Counted from the stretch's first letter, positions 22,006 to 35,049 are shown. The stretch: DNA of 64,000 nt from Hemileia vastatrix (GCA_030280995.1 JASXTE010000008.1:14971712-15035711); one strand, 5' to 3'. Numbers and translations are program-made. The notes: generated by a model from the letters alone, not told the origin.

Positions 22006-22696
22006 CACAGCAGGAAAAATCTGTGCACTAGACGTCTAGTGCTTTTTTTGGCTCCATGCATGGATTCTGCCTGTGGTTCTGGTCATAACCCTGTCCCAGT
22101 TTTTCCTCCCCTCCCCTCTCCTCTGACTTGCCTTTCACTCTACTAACTGTTCTTCCTTTATCTCTTGTCCTCTATATCTCCCTTCCCTATTCTTTAACTC
22201 CTCTTACCCTACATGCTCTCCCCTCTCACCAACCTCCACTTACTTCTCATCCCCTTACCTTTACATACCTTATCTCCTGTTTCTCTCACCTCACTTCTCC
22301 TTACTCATTGGGATTCCCAAATTGGTATGGACTAAATTCCAAGTCTCCTATTTCTCAATCATTTTTTGGCCCTTTCATCAAGGTAAGTCTTTTTTTTCTT
22401 ACCATTTTCTTACTTTTCCTACCCCAAACATCTTTTTTATTCTGAACACAAATGAGCATATGAATTTCTTCATTAGGTATTAGGTGAAGTTTTTCAAGAG
22501 AATTTCAAGCCACATTCACAACCATGCAAAATAAAATAGTAGGATAAGATACATATTTCAAGAAAACATAAGTAGGGGCTCAAGGCGGCCAAACCTAGAT
22601 AAAAGATATACATTTTTTTCAGTGCAATATAATTAGCTAGTAAAACTTTCAAGTAATTGAGTGCAAATAAAACACTATGGTTCAATACTGCATGTT
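22006..22696 (+). repeat. Left arm of P2
   Basis: Tip, 18-bp palindrome, T run, then a pyrimidine-rich tract (22090-22440) with repeated ctccc/ctcacc wording. From 22445 to 22696 it is ordinary AT-rich sequence. Apparent frames in the pyrimidine tract are composition artefacts. Confidence 0.6.
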
Positions 22697-23012
22697 TGTT
22701 AGGACCTGAGAAGGCAGACTACTACTAGCACTGACGCTAGCCTTGAAACAGGACTGACTATGCTAATACAGCAGTGAGACTAACTAGACTGAGTATGTTG
22801 AGGTTGCCAACAGTGAGAAGGACAGGACTGACTATGCTGAGTTAGCAGTGAGACTAAGAGTAACTGGATTACTATATAATTTGTCTGATGAGGAGCACTC
22901 CACAGCACTTGCTCCATATAACCCCTTAATGCAATATCCCAGCTTCCATCTCTTACAAATGAATAGCGCCCACAGTGCCCCTCCTCCTTGCCTCTCAATC
23001 CAAATCCTAACA
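22697..23012 (-). repeat. 3' LTR of D
   Basis: A 316-bp LTR, preceded on its internal side (23013-23040) by a polypurine tract when read on the minus strand (gggggcaggaggggtaaaagaggggg). A stretch of LTR wording such as gactgactatgct recurs within the unit. Confidence 0.8.
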
Positions 23013-23024
23013 TTACCCCCTCTT

Positions 23025-24063
23025 TTACCCCTCCTGCCCCCTGTGCTCCTTCTCAAACTCCTTCAACTTTTCCTTAGCATTGAACAAATCTTCCACTGGT
23101 TCCCAAGACCTATCTCCAACCCCATATCCCTTCCAATGCACCAAATACTGGACCTTTCCCCTATACGCCCTCTTAGAAACAACCTTTTCCACCTCAAAAT
23201 CCTCTTCATTTCCCACCTGAATGGGCGCTGACGGCTCTTCTGGACGTCCTGGAATTGTATCTTCCCTGTGCTTTGTGAGCAATGAAATGTTGAAAACTGG
23301 ATGTACTTGCCTCATTGAGATTGGTAGCTCCAGTTCATAAGCCAAGTCAGATACCTTGTGTTTGATCTCAAATGGGTTTACTTTCTTGTGATCAAGTTTG
23401 GCACTTGGGGGAAATGTAGCAAGGAAGCGTGAGCTTAACCAGACCTTGTCACCCACCCCCAGTGCCCAATGCTGCACCTTTCCTTGATCATGGTGGCGCT
23501 TCATTGCCTGTTGTGATGAATTGGGCTCTGCTTCTAGTTCTTCACGTATCTCCTGCAGCTTCTGAATTCTCTCTTCCACTTCTGGAACATGCAGTGTTGC
23601 TGGGGTGCCAATTGAGAATGTTGGGTGATACCCATAGTTGGCATAAAAGGGGGACATGCCTGTTGACACATGGAGCCAGTTTCTGTATGAAAATTCAGCA
23701 AATGGTAGGAGCTGCACCCAATCATCTTGCTGATAGTTGATGAAGTGACATAAGTATTTTTCAATTGCCTTGTTCACTATCTCGGATTGTCCATTAGTCT
23801 GGGGGTGCCATGCTGTTGACAATGTGGGCTTAATATTCAGTTGCTCATAAATTGCTTTCAACAACTTAGAGTTAAAGTTACTTCCCCTATCTGATATAAT
23901 TCTATCAGGAAAACCATGCAGCTTCCAAACTTGTGCCACCATTAGGTCTGCAATACCTTCAGATGTGACCTTGGTAGTGGTTGGAATGAAGTGCCTCATC
24001 TTAGTGCAATGGTCAGCTACTGTGAGATAGAATTCTTCCCTTGAGACTTTGGTAACTCCACTA
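23025..24063 (-). pseudogene. Integrase core, C-terminus and chromodomain of D
   Basis: The frame starts in the integrase core (ADHCTKMRHFIPTTT) and contains DRGSNFNSKLL (second catalytic Asp), TAWHPQTNGQSE (catalytic Glu), the GDKVWLSSRFL motif typical of gypsy integrase C-termini, PVFNISLLTKH, and a chromodomain with FEVEKVVSKR and YLVHWKGYGVGDRSWEP (about the last 65 residues). The 5' part is separated at 24064-24066 by the Harbinger insertion and resumes at 41900. A one-base slip lies between 24003 and 24050, before the core. The chromodomain retains the aromatic residues expected for methyl-lysine binding. Confidence 0.9.
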
Positions 24064-24686
24064 TAAGAACATCCACACTCATTTGGTTGTGTAACTCCTG
24101 CTTACATGCATATTACTTCTGAGTTGCACAAATTTATGATATAATTCCACACTCATTTTTCGAAAAATTCACTATTTGCAAGTTACACAAAATATTCATC
24201 ACTCGTGTTTCTTGGTTTATTCAATAGCATCACTGCTTCCACGGCACTAATTTCTTCTATCCCTCCTTCTACCATACTCATTTTTCTTCACTCAACTGTT
24301 ACATTTCCCATGCCTTTAAATTTCCTTGATGATTTATTAGACATGGAAGAAGAAGATCTCCCTCTTACATATTTGTTAACTACCTATTGCAACAATCAAT
24401 CATCTAATTCAACTACACCAAGACCAAAGAAAAAAATGATACAGCAAGATTGTTACACTGGTAATGCACACTTAATTAAAGACTACTTTGGGCAAAACTC
24501 CATTTACAACAATATAATTTTTCAGCACCAATTTAGAATGAGCAAAGATCTATTTACAAAAATTGTTTAGGATCTACAGATGGACAATAAATATTGGGTT
24601 TTAATATCTGTAAGTATGGTATTTTTTTAATAATATCCATCACAATTTTATTCAATTTTTTACTAACTAAATTACTACAGGATTTC

Positions 24687-25863
24687 TGTCAGTATAGTCT
24701 AGTATATAAGTATGATATAATAGTGTTATTTTATGGTCCTACTACTTATTGATAAATGATTTAGTTATTAAACCTCAGGGGAAGACTGATAGAATAGTTA
24801 TACTCAAATAAAACTCACAACACTTGGATTTAAGTGCGTGCTAGTGGTGGAAAATAGAAGAATAAAATATAGTTATAGCTTATATAAAGATAATATCAAT
24901 TTATAAGGGCTTTATAATATATTTCTGAATGCTAATAATTGTATTGTAGTGTTTGTTTGAAGTGTAGTAATTGAATGATGATAATAAACCGTCAAAATCC
25001 CTCCTTACTTATACCCAAATCCACTGGAGTGCACAGACCTTCAATCCAGATGATGTCACTGCTATCCCCGGCAATTACAGCACTGTGAGGGCCCATCACC
25101 TCCCCATGGCGTCCACTTCAAGCAGTTTCAACACCCAGACCTCCAGTAAGGACCCTCCATCACTATTAATAATAACACAGAGTCATACCATAAATAGAAA
25201 ACCCAGATAAAAGCGGATACCATAAAGAAACAGGTAAAATGAATAATCAAAAAGAGATTTAATGAAACTAAAAGCATATAAAGGAAACAAATAAAATATC
25301 CAAGCCCCCAATAACATCCCCAAGCATCCACATTAACCCAAAAACATCTTTCCAACCCATAAATCCGTGAATAACCATCCAAGGAAGTAATTTTAGTTGT
25401 CCAAACTGGGTGTATGCGCCTGATATAGGTGTCTATGCTTCTGTAGGCATTGTGAGTCCACTGATTTCGTCCATATGACCTAAAGTAAGCAGAAAAACAA
25501 AGGTTATAGGCTATTAAGGGGCTAAAACCCACTTATATACCTAAATATACATAATATACTGCATATTTCACTGAATATGAGATTTATGTATACATATAAG
25601 CTTATGTATGTCAACAATTACTTCATATCACTTAAGATAAGTATATTATGACTCCATTAACACCTTAATAAGTATTATTAGGCCATGGATAAGCTATTTA
25701 AACTATTATAAATTATATAATAGAATAATAATTATATATATATATAATAAAATAATATATATTATAATTTTAACCTTATTTTTAAGATATAAGCTTAATC
25801 TAGTTAAGGTTATCTTATTTTAAGCATAAGAAATACTCAGTCCTAAGGATATTTAGGCTGACA
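24687..25863 (-). repeat. 3' LTR of B
   Basis: On the minus strand it starts TGTCAGCCTAAATATCCTTA at 25863 and ends gactatactgaca at 24687. The purine tract gggtgagggag precedes it at 25864-25876. Confidence 0.95.
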
Positions 25864-25979
25864 CTCCCTCACCCCAAAAAAAACAATAAAAAAAATGTTA
25901 AGACATTTTAATTGATCTTAAGGAATGAAATAATAAAATAAAAAATAATTTTTATAATACATATACTGAATTAACAGTA

Positions 25980-28900
25980 TTATTTAGATTTAAATTTTTT
26001 CAAGAGATTTTTAAGATCAGAGATTTCATTTTCTGGAATCCACTGGTCATATTCACTTGATTTATTTTTAAATCTTAGTAGATACTCAACTCCCTTTTCT
26101 TTTGTAAGGTGTCTCTTTTTAAGTATCTTTTCAATTTCTGCTTTTTCCACTATTTCTTCAGGTTGCTGTTTATGCCTTCCTGATCTTCTTGGAAAGAGAG
26201 CAGTATCATTAGAATGGTATGGTTTTATAAGAGAAATAGGAAATACTGGATGTTTTCTATCATAAGGTGCATATAGAATAACCTCAACAGCATTATTACC
26301 AACCATCTTTTTAACTACAAATGGTCCAATGAATGGATCCTTCAATTTAACATTACCATTTAAATTGAAATGTAGCGTTGAAATAAGGACTTCATCACCC
26401 TCTTTGAACATTTGTTCTTTATGGGCTTTATCCCATCTTTTCTTTTCATACTCAAAAGCCTTATTTATACATTCTTGAGCATGTTTTCTGCATAATTCTT
26501 GCATCTGAAGAAAAGATTTAGTACCTGGATGAATATCCAATCTAGGTAACTTATTAAGAGTTTTAGCAGGGGTATTAGGTACATAACCCAACCATAACTC
26601 AAATGGCTTCTTGCCAGTGACAGAATGTACTGTACTATTGTATGCAAATTCTAACCCTGGGATAAGGGTTACCCAATCATGCGTGAATTTGTCATTGTCT
26701 TTAAAATTAAGACCAAAAGCACAGTATCTTCTTATCATATCTTCTAAGGTTTGTATCATTCTTTCTGCTAGCCCATCAGTTTGTGGATGGTGTGCTGTAG
26801 AAAGTTTTAATTGACACCCTGAAACATCCATAAGTGACGTCCAGAACTCAGAAGTAAATTTAGGATCTCTGTCAGAAACTATTGCTTTGGGGAAACCTGC
26901 TGTATTTAACATTTGTGTCCACCATAAAAAAGCTAAGTCCTTTGCAGAAACCTCTTTGTGGGTAGGAATAAATTTACACATCTTTGTAAATCTATCTACA
27001 ATTACCCAGCAGGAGTTATAACTCTTATGCCCTGCTATTGGCAAACCTGTTACAAAGTCCATGTTAATGATTTCCCATGGAGCTTTTGGTTGCTCAATTT
27101 GTTGTAATAAACCAGCTCTTTTTCCTGTTAATCTTTTAGATTTTTGACAAGAATCACATGTTTCAACATATTTCTGAACATCCTCAGACATGTTAATCCA
27201 CCAAGCTGTGTTTTTTACTCTGGTTAATGTTTTATGGTAGTCAAAATGACCTGCTAATATATCATCATGACATATACTTAACATTAACTCTTTCATTGAA
27301 GGGGGAATTACAATTACATTACTTAATTTTTTCCTGTAATATATAAAACCATCCTCAATGGAAAATTTTCCTTTCTCTAATGCCTCTTTATACTTAATTG
27401 GTAATGTTTTTATTAAAACATTCATTGAAGCATTAGATGGATCATTTAATATTGTAGTTAATTTACTTAAGTCAGGATCTGAATTATAATTATCAAGAAT
27501 TGATTGCATAAATTCATCCTCAAGATCTACAATATAAATGCCATAAATGTTAATAATCTCTGACTCAGGAACATAAGCAGGATTATCATCATTATTAGGC
27601 AGAGGTACTCTAGATAACAGATCTACATTAGAGTGCAAGGTTCCTGCTCTATGTGTAATAGTCATCCGTCCTCTGTATTCTTGTACAGCTAATTGCCATC
27701 TAAACATGTGTCTATTAGGATTTTTCATGTTTAAGAGTCACTTAACTGCACTACAGTCAGTTATTAACTCAAATTTTTGGTCTTCAAGGTAATAATGTAG
27801 CTTTTCAAGAGCCCATACTACTGCCAAACATTCAAGTTGAGTAGCACCATATTTCAATTCACCACTTCTCAGAGTACGTGAAATATAGCAGATTACTACT
27901 TCTGACATTCTACCTTCAATAAGTTGTTTTTGATGTAAAGCAGCACCCAGTCCAATAAAACTTGCATCTGTATATAATACAAAAGGTAATTGGAAATCTG
28001 GTAATCCCAAGATAGGAGCTGTCATTAAACATTCTTTCAACTTATTAAAAGCTTGTTGCCTTTCATTATTCCAAATGAAAGCTTCTGATTTCTTTATCAG
28101 TGTGGTCAGTGGTGCAGCAATTGATTGGTAGTTTTTTATATATTGTCTATAATAACCACACATTCCAAGAAAAGATTGTACATCCTTCACATTTTGAGGA
28201 ATGCCAATATTCTTTATTGCAGCCACTTTATTTTGGTCTACACATATTTGTAAGCCAGATACAATATGACCAAGCACTTTTTAAAGATTCAAACCCAAAT
28301 TTACATTTTTTCAATGCAAGGGTCATTTTTATTTCATCCATTTTCTGAAAAACTTTCCTTAAATGGATTAAGTGTTCATCAAAATTTTTAGAGAACAGTA
28401 TGATGTCATCAATGTAAACCATTAACCATCCCTCAATCATTTCATTATGGAATGTTATATCCATTAACTTTTGAAATACTGATGGAGCATTTTTTTGGTC
28501 CAAATGGCATTCTGACATACTTATAAATTCCCATGTGTGTTGTTATCAACAAAAAGTTCTGTGAATTCTTTTCAACAGGAATTTGATGGTACCCTTTATT
28601 TCCATCTAGGCAACTTATATATTTAGCACCTTTAAGGGTAGCTTGTATAGAGGCAATCCTTGGCAAGGGATAAATATCATCTACTGTAAATGTATTTAAT
28701 GATCTATAATCACCGCACAGTCTTTCTTTATCTTGTTCATAAGAAATCAGCACTGGTGATATTACACAATATTTTGGTGTAGTTTCAACCTTCTCAAGAA
28801 TGTTCATTTTTAATAACATCTTAATATTATCCTCTATGTCTTTCCTCTTCATTGGTGAAGCAGGGTATGGTTTCTTTTTAAGACTAGCAGGAATATTATC

Positions 28901-31849
28901 CATATCACAGGTTAAACTAATTTTCATTTCATGATCTTTTACAAGGTCAAGTTCATTTCTACCATGTGCAAAAGCCATTGGAAAAGCTTTAATTAATTCC
29001 AAAATATTATCTTTCTCAGTTTCACTTATCTGAGTGCCAAATGATGCTTTTGAAATTTCTGTTTCCAGAAGTTCCATCTCATTGGATTCTCTTCCTTTAG
29101 ACGGGGAATTTGTTACTGACTCAATGTGTAAGACTGTGTTAAAAGAATTTATTTTAAATTTCCTTTTACCATTCATGCCAATTGTAAAATTGTTATTAGC
29201 AGGGTCTAATTTTACACCAAATTTAGTCAGAATATTATTTCCAATGATAAAACAGTTACTACAATTAGTATTATCCATTACTACAAAGTCACAAGTTACC
29301 CTTACATAACCATGTTGGTGTTTAAAGAAAACAGTAGCTTTGTATTTACCAATGGGATGTAGTACTGATCCAAAACCTCTCCAATTTTTATTCTGAAGTG
29401 GTTCAAGCTTAAACTTATATTCACTATCAATTTTCTGTAATGTATTAGTGGAAACAACTGAACCAGCAGCTCCTGTGTCCAATACTATATTAACATTTTC
29501 ACCAGAAATGATAGCTGGAACCGTGATAGGTGTCATTCTAAAGTTATCAGCTTGTATATCCTAAATGATTTCAGCATCCTCAAAATTCATTGAAGATTCA
29601 TTTGAGTCCATATTTAATATTGGATTTTCAAAGATGGACAAATCATCTTCCAACATACAGACTTCATTTTCATCACTATATGAGATATTGCTGTCATAAT
29701 CACTTGATTCTTTACTTTTTTCAGTTTCAGTTTCAGATTCACGTTGATTTTCAACAATATTTATGTTTTTCTCACATTTGTGACCTTTGACCCAAGGTTT
29801 GTTACACTTATAACAAGTATTTGTTTCATAATTTTTAGGTACTACAGGTGCAGTAGGTTTTTTCTGCTTCTCCTGGAGTGTTTTTGAATTCTGAGTTTTT
29901 ACAGGTTCAACATGTTGCTTATAAGTGGAATACCTTGATTCATACTTATGGTTTAATAATATTTCATTGCAAATATTAATAAAGTCAGAATATTCAGTAA
30001 CATTTAATGTTCTAGCTACAACAATGTCTCTGACAGATATAGGTAATTTGTATATTATCTTATCTTTCCATAAGTTAAAATCCATATGAGGCTCAATGGC
30101 TTTTAATATTTTGTTTAAATTCATTAAAAATACCATAGGTTTGTCACCATTCAACGGATTATACCTAGTCTTCTCATACAGTCTCTGCTGAGTAAGCCTG
30201 AATTTAGAACCTCCAAATTGTTTTTCAATAAGTTGTTTCCATTCAGCCCAAGAGTAGTCTCTACCCTCACTTAAGACAGCTTCAAACCATAATAAAGCAA
30301 CATCCTTAAATAAAGAAATTAATTTTGATGTTATCTCTTCATCTGGTAACTTATATGAGAATTTCAAGTTGTCAATTCTTTGAATAAAATGTTGCCAATC
30401 AGAGCTGGCTTCCCCATCATAAGTTGGGTACTGATCTATTTTAGGCCAGTTCTTCTGATTGGATTTTATCTCACTAATCTTAGGTAAATTCAACAACTCA
30501 TTTACTTTTGATAAATGGTCTTGTATTTCTTCCTGCACGGATTTGTGGCTTACATTTTCAGATTTGACACTACCACCAGATGCTTTTAATTGTGGTGGTA
30601 CAGGGAAGGAATGAGATTCACTTTTGCCAATGAAAGGATTATTATTATATTGATTATACTTATGATTATCCTGGTTCATTAGTAGATTGGCAGTTTCAAT
30701 CTCAACTTTAGTTAATCTTTGTAGCAGCTCAGAGACACTTTGATTTGTCTGTGCAAAAGATAACTTTGTTCTTGATTCAGTTTTTAATAAATGTGTTTCA
30801 TATAATTTTTCTAACTCACAAAATTTGTTTGAAAGGTCATTATATTTATTACCCAATGAATCATATTTAAGAGTTAGAGACAAATGTTCTTTCTCTAATT
30901 CTTTATTACGTGTTGCTAATTGAGAAATGTTCAATGTCAAGGATGAAATTGTATCACTAGTGAGCTTAACTGTCTGTTCCTCACAATCAGTCATTCTATT
31001 CCACAATGCTGAAACAATTCTATGGACAGTTGGATTATTGTTAAAATATTCCATGTCCTCCTTTTCAATTCTCTCACTCTCCTGTGAACTTCTCATCTCA
31101 CTAGTAGGTGATTGCAACTGAGGATTAACTGTATTATCATTGTATATAGTACTGTTATTATGGACAAAAGACAAGTCAGGTGTATCTACTCTAAAACCTA
31201 AATCTCTTAAATCCTCCTCTATTTTTTGTACAGATTTAACATCAATAGAATTACCTATATTGTAATTATCAGTATTATGTCTAATATGAGAGGGTAAGTT
31301 ACTTACCAAGGGATGGTTGCCAGTCCTGATTTTTGGTGCTTTTTTCCCTTGTAAGGGTGAGCTGAGGAAGTCAGATGAGGGGGTGGATCCCTGTTGCAAC
31401 TGTGGCTTGTCCACTGTTGGTGAAACCAGTCCCATTTCCATTTGTCTACCAGGATTTTCTCCTGGGAGTGAGTGGACCCTCCTTGGGTAGGGGGTTGCTG
31501 ATTTGATTGACTGGGCTGGCCTCCCTTTAATTCTGCCATTGCCTGATTCATCTGCTGAAACCCTACCTTGCAATTGTTTTGCAACTGCTCTACTTCTTTG
31601 AACATGAGAGATTTTGATTCCTCCAACTTCAGAACCTGTTTGGCCAGGTGGGACAGTTGATCCTGAAGAGGAGGAGACCTCTTTTTTGTAGTTATCTTTT
31701 TTAAGAGGGCGTCCTTTTCCTCTATACTCATGCTTTCTGGCTGGGGGTACTGTTGTCCCTCCATGGTGATGTCCTGGAAAGTTTTTGTTAGCTTTAGACC
31801 TGGTATTATAAGCAGGCTGTTCACTTACACTGTCCTGGGGAGCACTCAT
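25980..31849 (-). pseudogene. gag-pol: Gag-Pol polyprotein of element B
   Basis: Codons from ATG at 31849: N-terminus AYNTRSKANK, low-complexity region, coiled coil (31000-30750), capsid-like domain (30450-29950), intact zinc knuckle CYKCNKPWVKGHKC near 29790, protease LDTGAAGS near 29480, RT with YIDD near 28415, RNase H, integrase (HH-CC near 27280-27140, DFVTG, DRDP, E in TDGLAERMIQ) and chromodomain (26130-25985). Breaks: TAG at 29561-29563, where A has Lys; one extra A in a run at 28490-28496; one extra A at 28278-28282; TGA at 27738-27740. From 27728 to 25980 the frame is open for 582 codons. All visible catalytic residues are kept, so it is the least damaged copy. Confidence 0.9.
31303..31764 (-). 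CDS. Overprinted +1 ORF inside gag, element B
   Basis: A 153-residue frame in +1 to gag, with ATG 85 bases after the gag ATG in a strong context (atcaccATGGAG). It carries MEGQ, SIEEKDALLKKITTKKR, a leucine-heptad coiled coil (LQDQLSHLAKQVLKLEES, EVEQLQ), GFQQMNQAMAELK, a Gln/Pro/Ser linker, DKWKWDWFHQQW, HPYKGK and the end TIPW-stop. A and C share the KWKWD and PW-stop ends. The gag frame over KWKWDW reads QMEMGL in A and B. The frame is open without defects although gag-pol itself is damaged further on. Function unknown. Confidence 0.75.
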   Translation of the reverse strand: MEGQQYPQPESMSIEEKDALLKKITTKKRSPPLQDQLSHLAKQVLKLEESKSLMFKEVEQLQNNCKVGFQQMNQAMAELKGGQPSQSNQQPPTQGGSTHSQEKILVDKWKWDWFHQQWTSHSCNRDPPPHLTSSAHPYKGKKHQKSGLATIPW

Positions 31850-31876
31850 ATTGTTCAGAATAACAATATTTTACGT

Positions 31877-31959
31877 CTAAAAAAGGAAAAAACTCTATGG
31901 AATTAGTAGAAAAATAATATTAGCAAATATATTACTAATAAAAAAGCAATGGAGCTTAC
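31877..31959 (-). other. Probable leader intron of B (83 bp)
   Basis: The donor GTAAGCTCC at 31959 and the acceptor ttttttag at 31877 lie just upstream of the gag ATG at 31849. Element F has the same donor and acceptor wording at 62347 and 62428 with an 82-bp spacing. Conservation in two copies supports a spliced leader, though splicing is not shown. Confidence 0.5.
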
Positions 31960-33611
31960 CCTGAATTTATATCTTTATTTATTTAAATAAAATGTAAGAA
32001 AAATTCGAAAAAATCTGTTAAAAATATAATAATAAGTTTAACTAGACCTCAATAAGGGTGAATAATTAGCTTACCAAGCTTTAGCCAAATACCAATTTAA
32101 TTGGGTGCTATATTGGTGTCCAAATACCAAGTGAAATTGGGTTTATATTGGGTACAGTTACTACTGTAAATATCTAATTTTTATGATAAAAAATTAGTAC
32201 AATTATTATAAGGGTTCTTTTCCGCAATCAATGAGTTATGATGACCCACTAATATGCAGCAGACCCAAATATTTGGTTAATTTTGAGCTGTAATAAGGTA
32301 AAAATCACGTCCCAAGGCTTATACTAAATAATAAGTAAAATATAAGGAAAGACCCCCAATTGTCAGTATAGTCTAGTATATAAGTATGATATAATAGTGT
32401 TATTTTATGGTCCTACTACTTATTGATAAATGATTTAGTGATTAAACCTCAGGGGAAGACTGATAGAATAGTTATACTCAAATAAAACTCACAATACTTG
32501 GATTTAAGTGCGTGCTAGTGGTGGAAAATAGAAGAATAAAATAAAGTTATAGCTTATATAAAGATAATATCAATTTATAAGGGCTTTATAATATATTTCT
32601 GAATGCTAATAATTGTATTGTAGTGTTTTTTTGAAGTGTAGTAATTGAATGATGATAATAAACCGTCAAAATCCCTCCTTACTTATACCCAAATCCACTG
32701 GAGTGCACAGACCTTCAATCCAGATGATGTCACTGCTATCCCCGGCAATTACAGCACTGTGAGGGCCCATCACCTCCCCATGGCGTCCACTTCAAGCAGT
32801 TTCAACACCCAGACCTCCAGTAAGGACCCTCCATCACTATTAATAATAACACAGAGTCATACCATAAATAGAAACCCCAGATAAAAGCGGATACCATAAA
32901 GAAACAGGTAAAATGAATAATCAAAAAGAGATTTAATGAAACTAAAAGCATATAAAGGAAAAAAAATAAAATGTCCAAGCCCCCAATAACATCCCCAAGC
33001 ATCCACATTAACCCAAAAACATCTTTCCAACCCATAAATCGTGAATAACCATCCAAGGAAGTAATTTTAGTTGTCCAAACTGGGTGTATGCGCCTGATAT
33101 AGGTGTCTATGCTTCTGTAGGCGTTGTGAGTCCACTGATTTCGTCCATATGACCTAAAATAAGCAGGAAAACAAAGGTTATAGGCTATTAAGGGGCTAAA
33201 ACCCACTTATATACCTAAATATACATAATATACTGCATATTTCACTGAATATGATATTTATGTATACATATAAGCTTATGTATGTCAATAATTACTTCAT
33301 ATCACTTAAGATAAGTATATTATGACTCCATTAACACCTTAATAAGTATTATTAGGCCATGGATAAGCTATTTAAACTATTATAAATTATATAATAGAAT
33401 AATAATTATATATATATATAATAAAATAATACACCACGCAATATGGGGGGCGGACTTGCTAGCAAGTCCGCAACCTTGAACCCTAATTTATATCTTTTTC
33501 AGCACACATTGAGGTGGTGATGAAACAATCATGAAGAAATATTGAATTTACTTTGAAAACACCTTGAAACTGATTTGAACCTTCATTGAACCACAGTTGA
33601 TTAATAGTTCA

Positions 33612-33665
33612 AAAAATATTCACAGCAGGAAAAAAGTGTGCACTAGATGTCTAGTGCTTTTTTTT
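33612..33665 (+). repeat. P2-type end inside P1
   Basis: cacagcaggaaaaaagtgtgcactagatgtctagtgctttttttt matches the P2 tip with its palindrome. It is followed by a pyrimidine-rich arm (33710-33930), as in the complete P2. I could not find the matching opposite end before 38069, so it may be a truncated insertion. Confidence 0.55.
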
Positions 33666-34189
33666 GCTTCCTGAATTGATTCCTGGTAGAATTACAAGTG
33701 GGACTTCCATCTGATGCCTCCCTCCCCTAATTCTCCCTTATCTTCAATCTGACTTCCTATCCTACCCCCTTATCTCATTTCTAAACTTGCCATCTACTTA
33801 CCCATTTTCCCTATTCCTTTCCTTCACAGTGAGAAAACAACTCTCCTCTCCTTCCCCCCCTCTCCCTTCTCTTCTCTTCATTTCTCACACCTCCCCCAGA
33901 CCCTCACTCACCTTTCCCAGCCCACTGTCATTATTTAGTTTTATTTTACTTTGTATTTTTTTCATTTTTCATGTTTCTTCCCTACAAAAATCTTCCTTTT
34001 TCAACGATTGGCCACATTTTTTTAGTAAACACAAGCAACTCAAATTCTGAAATATGTATTTAGTTACATTATTTACCACTTGGAATGGGTTATAATTCCT
34101 CAAAATTTTATTCCTTGTTATTTCTAATTTATACATATTAATTATTCTCAAGTTTATAAAAAGTTGGCTACTTCCCAAGCCCTTGCATG

Positions 34190-34650
34190 CCTCCCCAACA
34201 CTTTTTTCACCTCTTCAATCTCATCGCTCACCTCCCCCAGAAAAATAAAGGAACTGGGGAAGGCTGGGGAAGGTGAGAGAGGGGCTTTACAGGGCTGGGA
34301 GAGGTTATAAAATCCCCTAACCCACTTCGGGAAGGCTGGAAAAGGTGAGCAAGGGTCCTTAAAGGGCTAGGAGAGTTGATAAAAGCCTCTCACCTACTAC
34401 TCACAGCCCTACTTAGTCTTTACAGCACCTCGTTCACATCTCCAGCCAAATTAAGGGACTTGGGAAGCTGGGGGAGGTGAGCGAGGGGCTTTGAAAGTCT
34501 GTGGGAGGTAATAAAAGCCTCTCACTCACTTCTCCCAGCCTTCTTTAGTCTTTACAGCACTTCGCTCACATCTCCAGCCAAAGTAAGGGACTGGGGGAGG
34601 CTGGAAGAGGTGAGTGAAGGGCTGGAAAGATTGGGAAGGTGAGAAAGGGC
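34190..34650. repeat. Tandem repeat, unit about 131 bp, about three copies
   Basis: Phrases such as taaaagcctctcac, cttagtctttacagcac, tcacatctccagccaaa and gggggaggtgag recur at spacings near 131 bp. The units decay rightwards into a purine-rich tract (34620-34860). Similar purine tracts with tandem units occur in the arms of P2 and P3. Confidence 0.65.
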
Positions 34651-35049
34651 TAGGGGAGGTAAGCGAGAGCTGGGGGATGTGGACAATAAACTGGGGAGGT
34701 GAGTAATAGTTTTAGAATGTGAGAGAAAGGCTGGTGAGGGCTAATGGAGGTGAGTGGGGTGAGTGAGGGGAATGGGAGGTGAGCGAGAGGTTGCAAAAGG
34801 GGTGTAGTTGTGTTAAAAGTGAAAATAGAGTGGAGGGGAGTAGTGAGGAGGGCTTAAACATAGATTTTGAAGCTTAAAGGGTGTAGCAAATGTATCAGGA
34901 GGGCAATAGAAGGGTGGTGAGTGGTAATAGAATTAACAGAAATGAAAAAGCAGAAAAATTTGTGTGGAGAGATTGAGAGGTTGTCCATTGAGGTAGTGAA
35001 AAATGGAGTGTGAACTTTGTTCTTCGGGCGAACATCAGAGTCCACCCCC

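Noticed and set aside
22128..22445. Pro/Leu/Ser-rich frame in the pyrimidine tract
   Set aside because: It is an artefact of strand-asymmetric composition in the P2 arm; similar frames occur in every such tract (33787, 58426).
25128..25532. 134-codon minus frame, repeated at 32802-33206
   Set aside because: Both copies lie entirely within the LTRs of B, and the two copies diverge by a frameshift. No known domain; treated as an LTR shadow.
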